From positions 1 to 7,652 of the forward strand of contig JAEWSV010000005.1 in assembly GCA_023398155.1 (NCBI GenBank): a stretch of 7,652 nucleotides of DNA, in the 5' to 3' direction. Position numbers and translations under genes: made by a program. Source of the stretch: Spirochaetota bacterium. GTDB lineage: Bacteria > Spirochaetota > Spirochaetia > Treponematales > Breznakiellaceae. The notes under the pieces were generated by a model. That model ran no database searches, was not told where the DNA came from, and was given only the letters and a program-made list of their open reading frames with translations. Below are positions 5,982 through 7,652 of this stretch, piece by piece (positions within the stretch are counted from its first letter, which is position 1; the number at the start of each line of letters is the position of its first letter).

Positions 5982-6659
5982 ATGAAAAAACTCGGCGCCG
6001 AACACAGCCCCAACATCGATGGAATCCTCGACGCCGAGTTCTCCGTGATCACCGCGGCCTGGAAGGGTACGCCCGTGCTCGTCACCGTCCGCGAGCTTTC
6101 GTCAGTTCAGCTCATGGCCTGCGGCAATTTCTCCATGATCGACCTCGGAGAACTCAAGGCCTCAAAATTCGATTGGGGCCGCTGGGTGGAGTATTCAGAG
6201 GTCAACTACCGAATCATGCGGGCCTCGCTCGTGCGCCCCGCCTATGACGATATCGTGGAAGCCATCGGCACGGGGCCGATGGTAGATAACGCGCGCGCGG
6301 AGATCGAGCGCATCCAGGCTCTTATCTTCGACCTTCCCCGCGGCCCGAAGCGGCAGGCCTACGAGCGCGAGCTCAATTCCTTGAGGTGCATGGTCGACCT
6401 CATTTTCCCCGACGACTTCATCTCCGCCGTGGTCGCGTATGCGACCTGGACCGCGAAGAGCGACATCAAGCTGATCACCCGGGAGATGCTCCTGTCCCTC
6501 GCCGTCCTGGCCGAACACGGGCACGACAACCCCGCCGACCACATCGACGGCATGTTTACGAAGTTCAACCGCGAAGACATCAACCGCCGCGCGAAGTCGG
6601 TCCTGATCGAGGAGCGCGAGCGCATGCAGAAATCAGGAGGAAAACGTGCCGCCAATTGA
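5982..6659 (+). CDS. Probable tail assembly chaperone
   Basis: The 225-residue product starts at ATG 5982, one base after the tube gene's stop, with GGAG at 5971-5974 inside that gene. The N-terminal half contains LVTVRELSSVQLMACGNFSM and MRASLVRPAYDDIVEAIG, the 'activity plus A-x-L-x-R-P' style seen in gpG-type chaperones. The C-terminal half (PDDFISAVVAYATWTAKSDI, TREMLLSLAVLAEHGHD, FNREDINRRAKSVLIEERER) is helical and resembles the second domain of chaperones in many siphophages. It is cytoplasmic and should bind the tape measure while the tube is built. I see no X-XXY-YYZ slippery heptamer near the 3' end, and the only candidate extension frame is Arg/Ser-rich shadow. Both domains thus seem to be encoded in one frame without frameshifting. 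The gene overlaps the tape measure gene by 14 bp. Confidence 0.68.
   Translation: MKKLGAEHSPNIDGILDAEFSVITAAWKGTPVLVTVRELSSVQLMACGNFSMIDLGELKASKFDWGRWVEYSEVNYRIMRASLVRPAYDDIVEAIGTGPMVDNARAEIERIQALIFDLPRGPKRQAYERELNSLRCMVDLIFPDDFISAVVAYATWTAKSDIKLITREMLLSLAVLAEHGHDNPADHIDGMFTKFNREDINRRAKSVLIEERERMQKSGGKRAAN
6635..6640 (+). promoter_or_regulatory. Ribosome binding site of the tape measure gene
   Basis: AGGAGG at 6635-6640, followed by 5 bases (AAAAC) and then GTG 6646. This strong, well-spaced site fixes the GTG start inside the end of the chaperone gene. No earlier in-frame ATG or GTG with a comparable site is apparent. Confidence 0.72.
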
Positions 6660-7652
6660 CGCCGGCTCAATTTCCTCCGAAATCAGGATACGCCTCGACA
6701 AACTCAACGCCGACATCGCGTCCGCGAAGACGGCGTTCGATAACCTCGGCACCGAGTTCGCGGATAAGGCAGAGAAGTATTCCACGCTCGGCGGCCAGAA
6801 ATATACGGGAACGCTCAAGAACATCGCCAAGGAGATGCGCAACGTCGAGGCCGTGACCAAGGCCGGGGCGCTCACGGAAGCGCAAGGCGTGGAGCGACTC
6901 ATCGACCTACGCAAGAGGGAGCTGCGCGTTCTCCAGGACAAGGCCGTGAAGGAGGGGACGGCCTCTGCGGGTACTATCTCCGCGATCAAGAGCACTGAGA
7001 CCGCCCTCCAAGCTCTCCAGGAAAAGCAGCAGCTCCTCGGCGCCGGAATAGGCGGCGGTGGAGGGCTCGCGGCGAAGTTCGCGCTCCTCCGCGACGTCAT
7101 GCTCGGCCCAGTTGCCGTCGCGAAAGAAGTCCTCGCGGCGTTCAACGCCATCAAGCAGAAGGCGGACGAGCTTGAGAACGCGCACGCTGCGCAGGCGGAC
7201 GCCCTGGCCCTGCTCGACAACACGCTGCGAGCGACCGGCGCCGATGCCTGGACGACGTCGAAGCACCTGCAGGAGGTAGCCTCGGCCCTCCAGGACACGA
7301 CCAAGTACGGCGACGAGACCATCGAAAACATGCAGGCTGTGCTCCTTGGGTTCCGGAATATCCAGGGCATAACCTTCGACCGCACGACCGAGGCCGTCCT
7401 CGACATGGCCACGGTCATGAAGATGGACCTCACGTCCGCGGCGCAAGCGGTAGGCAAGGCTCTCGACTCTCCGGTCAACGGCATGGACTCGCTCACCCGC
7501 CAGGGGTTCAAGTTCACGGAGCAGGAGAAGGCGACCATCAAGGCCCTGGTCGAATCCGGGGACCTCCTCAAGGCCCAGGACATCATCCTCAAAGAGCTTG
7601 AGAAGACGTATGGCGGAGCCTCGAAGGCCGTCGGAGCCCTCGACGTCAACCT
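6646..7652 (+). CDS. Tape measure protein, N-terminal part (3' truncated by window edge)
   Basis: The frame is open from GTG 6646 to the last base, giving 335 complete codons of a longer gene. Residues 5-130 are helical and charged (EIRIRLDKLNADIASAKTAF, ERLIDLRKRELRVLQDKAVK), as expected of a coiled-coil ruler. A Gly-rich linker (about 133-142) follows. From residue about 180 the sequence has hallmarks of phage tape measure proteins: ADALALLDNTLRATG, a T-x-YGDETIENMQAVLLGFR stretch, AVGKALDSPVNGMDSLTRQG, and KALVESGDLLKAQDIILKEL followed by GGAS. These form one of the most recognisable N-terminal regions of siphophage tape measures. The protein sets tail length and passes through the tube lumen. 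It follows the chaperone gene, as in nearly all siphophages. No stop is visible, so total length and any C-terminal peptidase or membrane domain are unknown. Confidence 0.9.
   Translation, partial: MPPIDAGSISSEIRIRLDKLNADIASAKTAFDNLGTEFADKAEKYSTLGGQKYTGTLKNIAKEMRNVEAVTKAGALTEAQGVERLIDLRKRELRVLQDKAVKEGTASAGTISAIKSTETALQALQEKQQLLGAGIGGGGGLAAKFALLRDVMLGPVAVAKEVLAAFNAIKQKADELENAHAAQADALALLDNTLRATGADAWTTSKHLQEVASALQDTTKYGDETIENMQAVLLGFRNIQGITFDRTTEAVLDMATVMKMDLTSAAQAVGKALDSPVNGMDSLTRQGFKFTEQEKATIKALVESGDLLKAQDIILKELEKTYGGASKAVGALDVN

Noticed and set aside
4625..6085. A 486-codon open frame on the minus strand.
   Set aside because: It is antisense to the terminator, tube and chaperone genes, which have ribosome binding sites and phage-like products. 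Its protein is rich in Arg, Gly, His, Asp and Val, as expected from GC-rich antisense shadow.
6386..6856. A frame overlapping the chaperone end, considered as a -1 frameshift extension (GT type).
   Set aside because: The product is Arg/Ser/Pro-rich, runs 200 bases into the tape measure gene, and there is no slippery heptamer.
6633..7649. A 338-codon open frame on the minus strand.
   Set aside because: It is antisense to the tape measure gene, whose product shows clear family motifs. Its Ser/Ala/Arg-rich sequence is typical of a shadow.
1..7652. CRISPR array, tRNA, insertion sequence, attachment site, or defence/toxin system.
   Set aside because: I saw no regularly spaced direct repeats, cloverleaf, transposase, terminal inverted repeats or defence-family motif. 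All coding capacity is explained by virion morphogenesis genes.

Overview
The window is a GC-rich (roughly two thirds GC by eye), gene-dense stretch of a tailed-bacteriophage or prophage genome. All genes lie on the + strand, in the canonical order of a head-to-tail morphogenesis cluster. Strong AGGAGG-type ribosome binding sites and the phage structural families indicate a bacterial host. No host gene, integrase, tRNA, CRISPR array, insertion sequence or phage attachment site is visible, so the host and the integration state cannot be told from this sequence.

Layout. (1) Head genes, 1-2508: the 3' end of a scaffold/protease-like gene, a two-domain protein that looks like a capsid decoration (cement/spike) protein, and the major capsid protein, which looks like the Mu gpT-like branch of the HK97 fold. 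(2) A 93-bp intergenic gap (2509-2601) with two strong GC-rich RNA hairpins, one closed by a UUCG tetraloop; it is the largest non-coding gap in the window. (3) Connector and neck genes, 2602-5029: a probable head-tail adaptor, a head-closure-like protein fused to a fibronectin type III domain, a small single-pass membrane protein, a 70-residue orphan, an HK97 gp10-like neck/tail-completion protein and a probable tail terminator. Several of these genes overlap by 4-11 bp and use GTG starts, which suggests translational coupling. (4) Tail genes, 5039-7652: a major tail (tube) protein with an extra N-terminal domain, a tail assembly chaperone and the first 335 codons of the tape measure protein, which runs off the right edge.

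How it fits together. Capsid and decoration proteins build the head around a scaffold and maturation protease. Adaptor, closure and neck proteins seal the packaged head. The terminator caps a tube polymerised on the tape measure with the chaperone's help. The absence of a sheath gene between terminator and tube, followed directly by chaperone and tape measure, points to a siphovirus-like non-contractile tail. The head looks Mu/D3112-like, so this may be a 'Mu-like head, lambda-like tail' phage, but the transposase region that would settle that is outside the window.

I see no clearly new system here. The points most worth a second look are the FN3 fusion on the closure protein, the membrane protein inside the connector cluster, the paired hairpins after the capsid gene, and the domain organisation of the decoration and tube proteins. 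Functional calls rest on residue patterns and gene order, without database searches.
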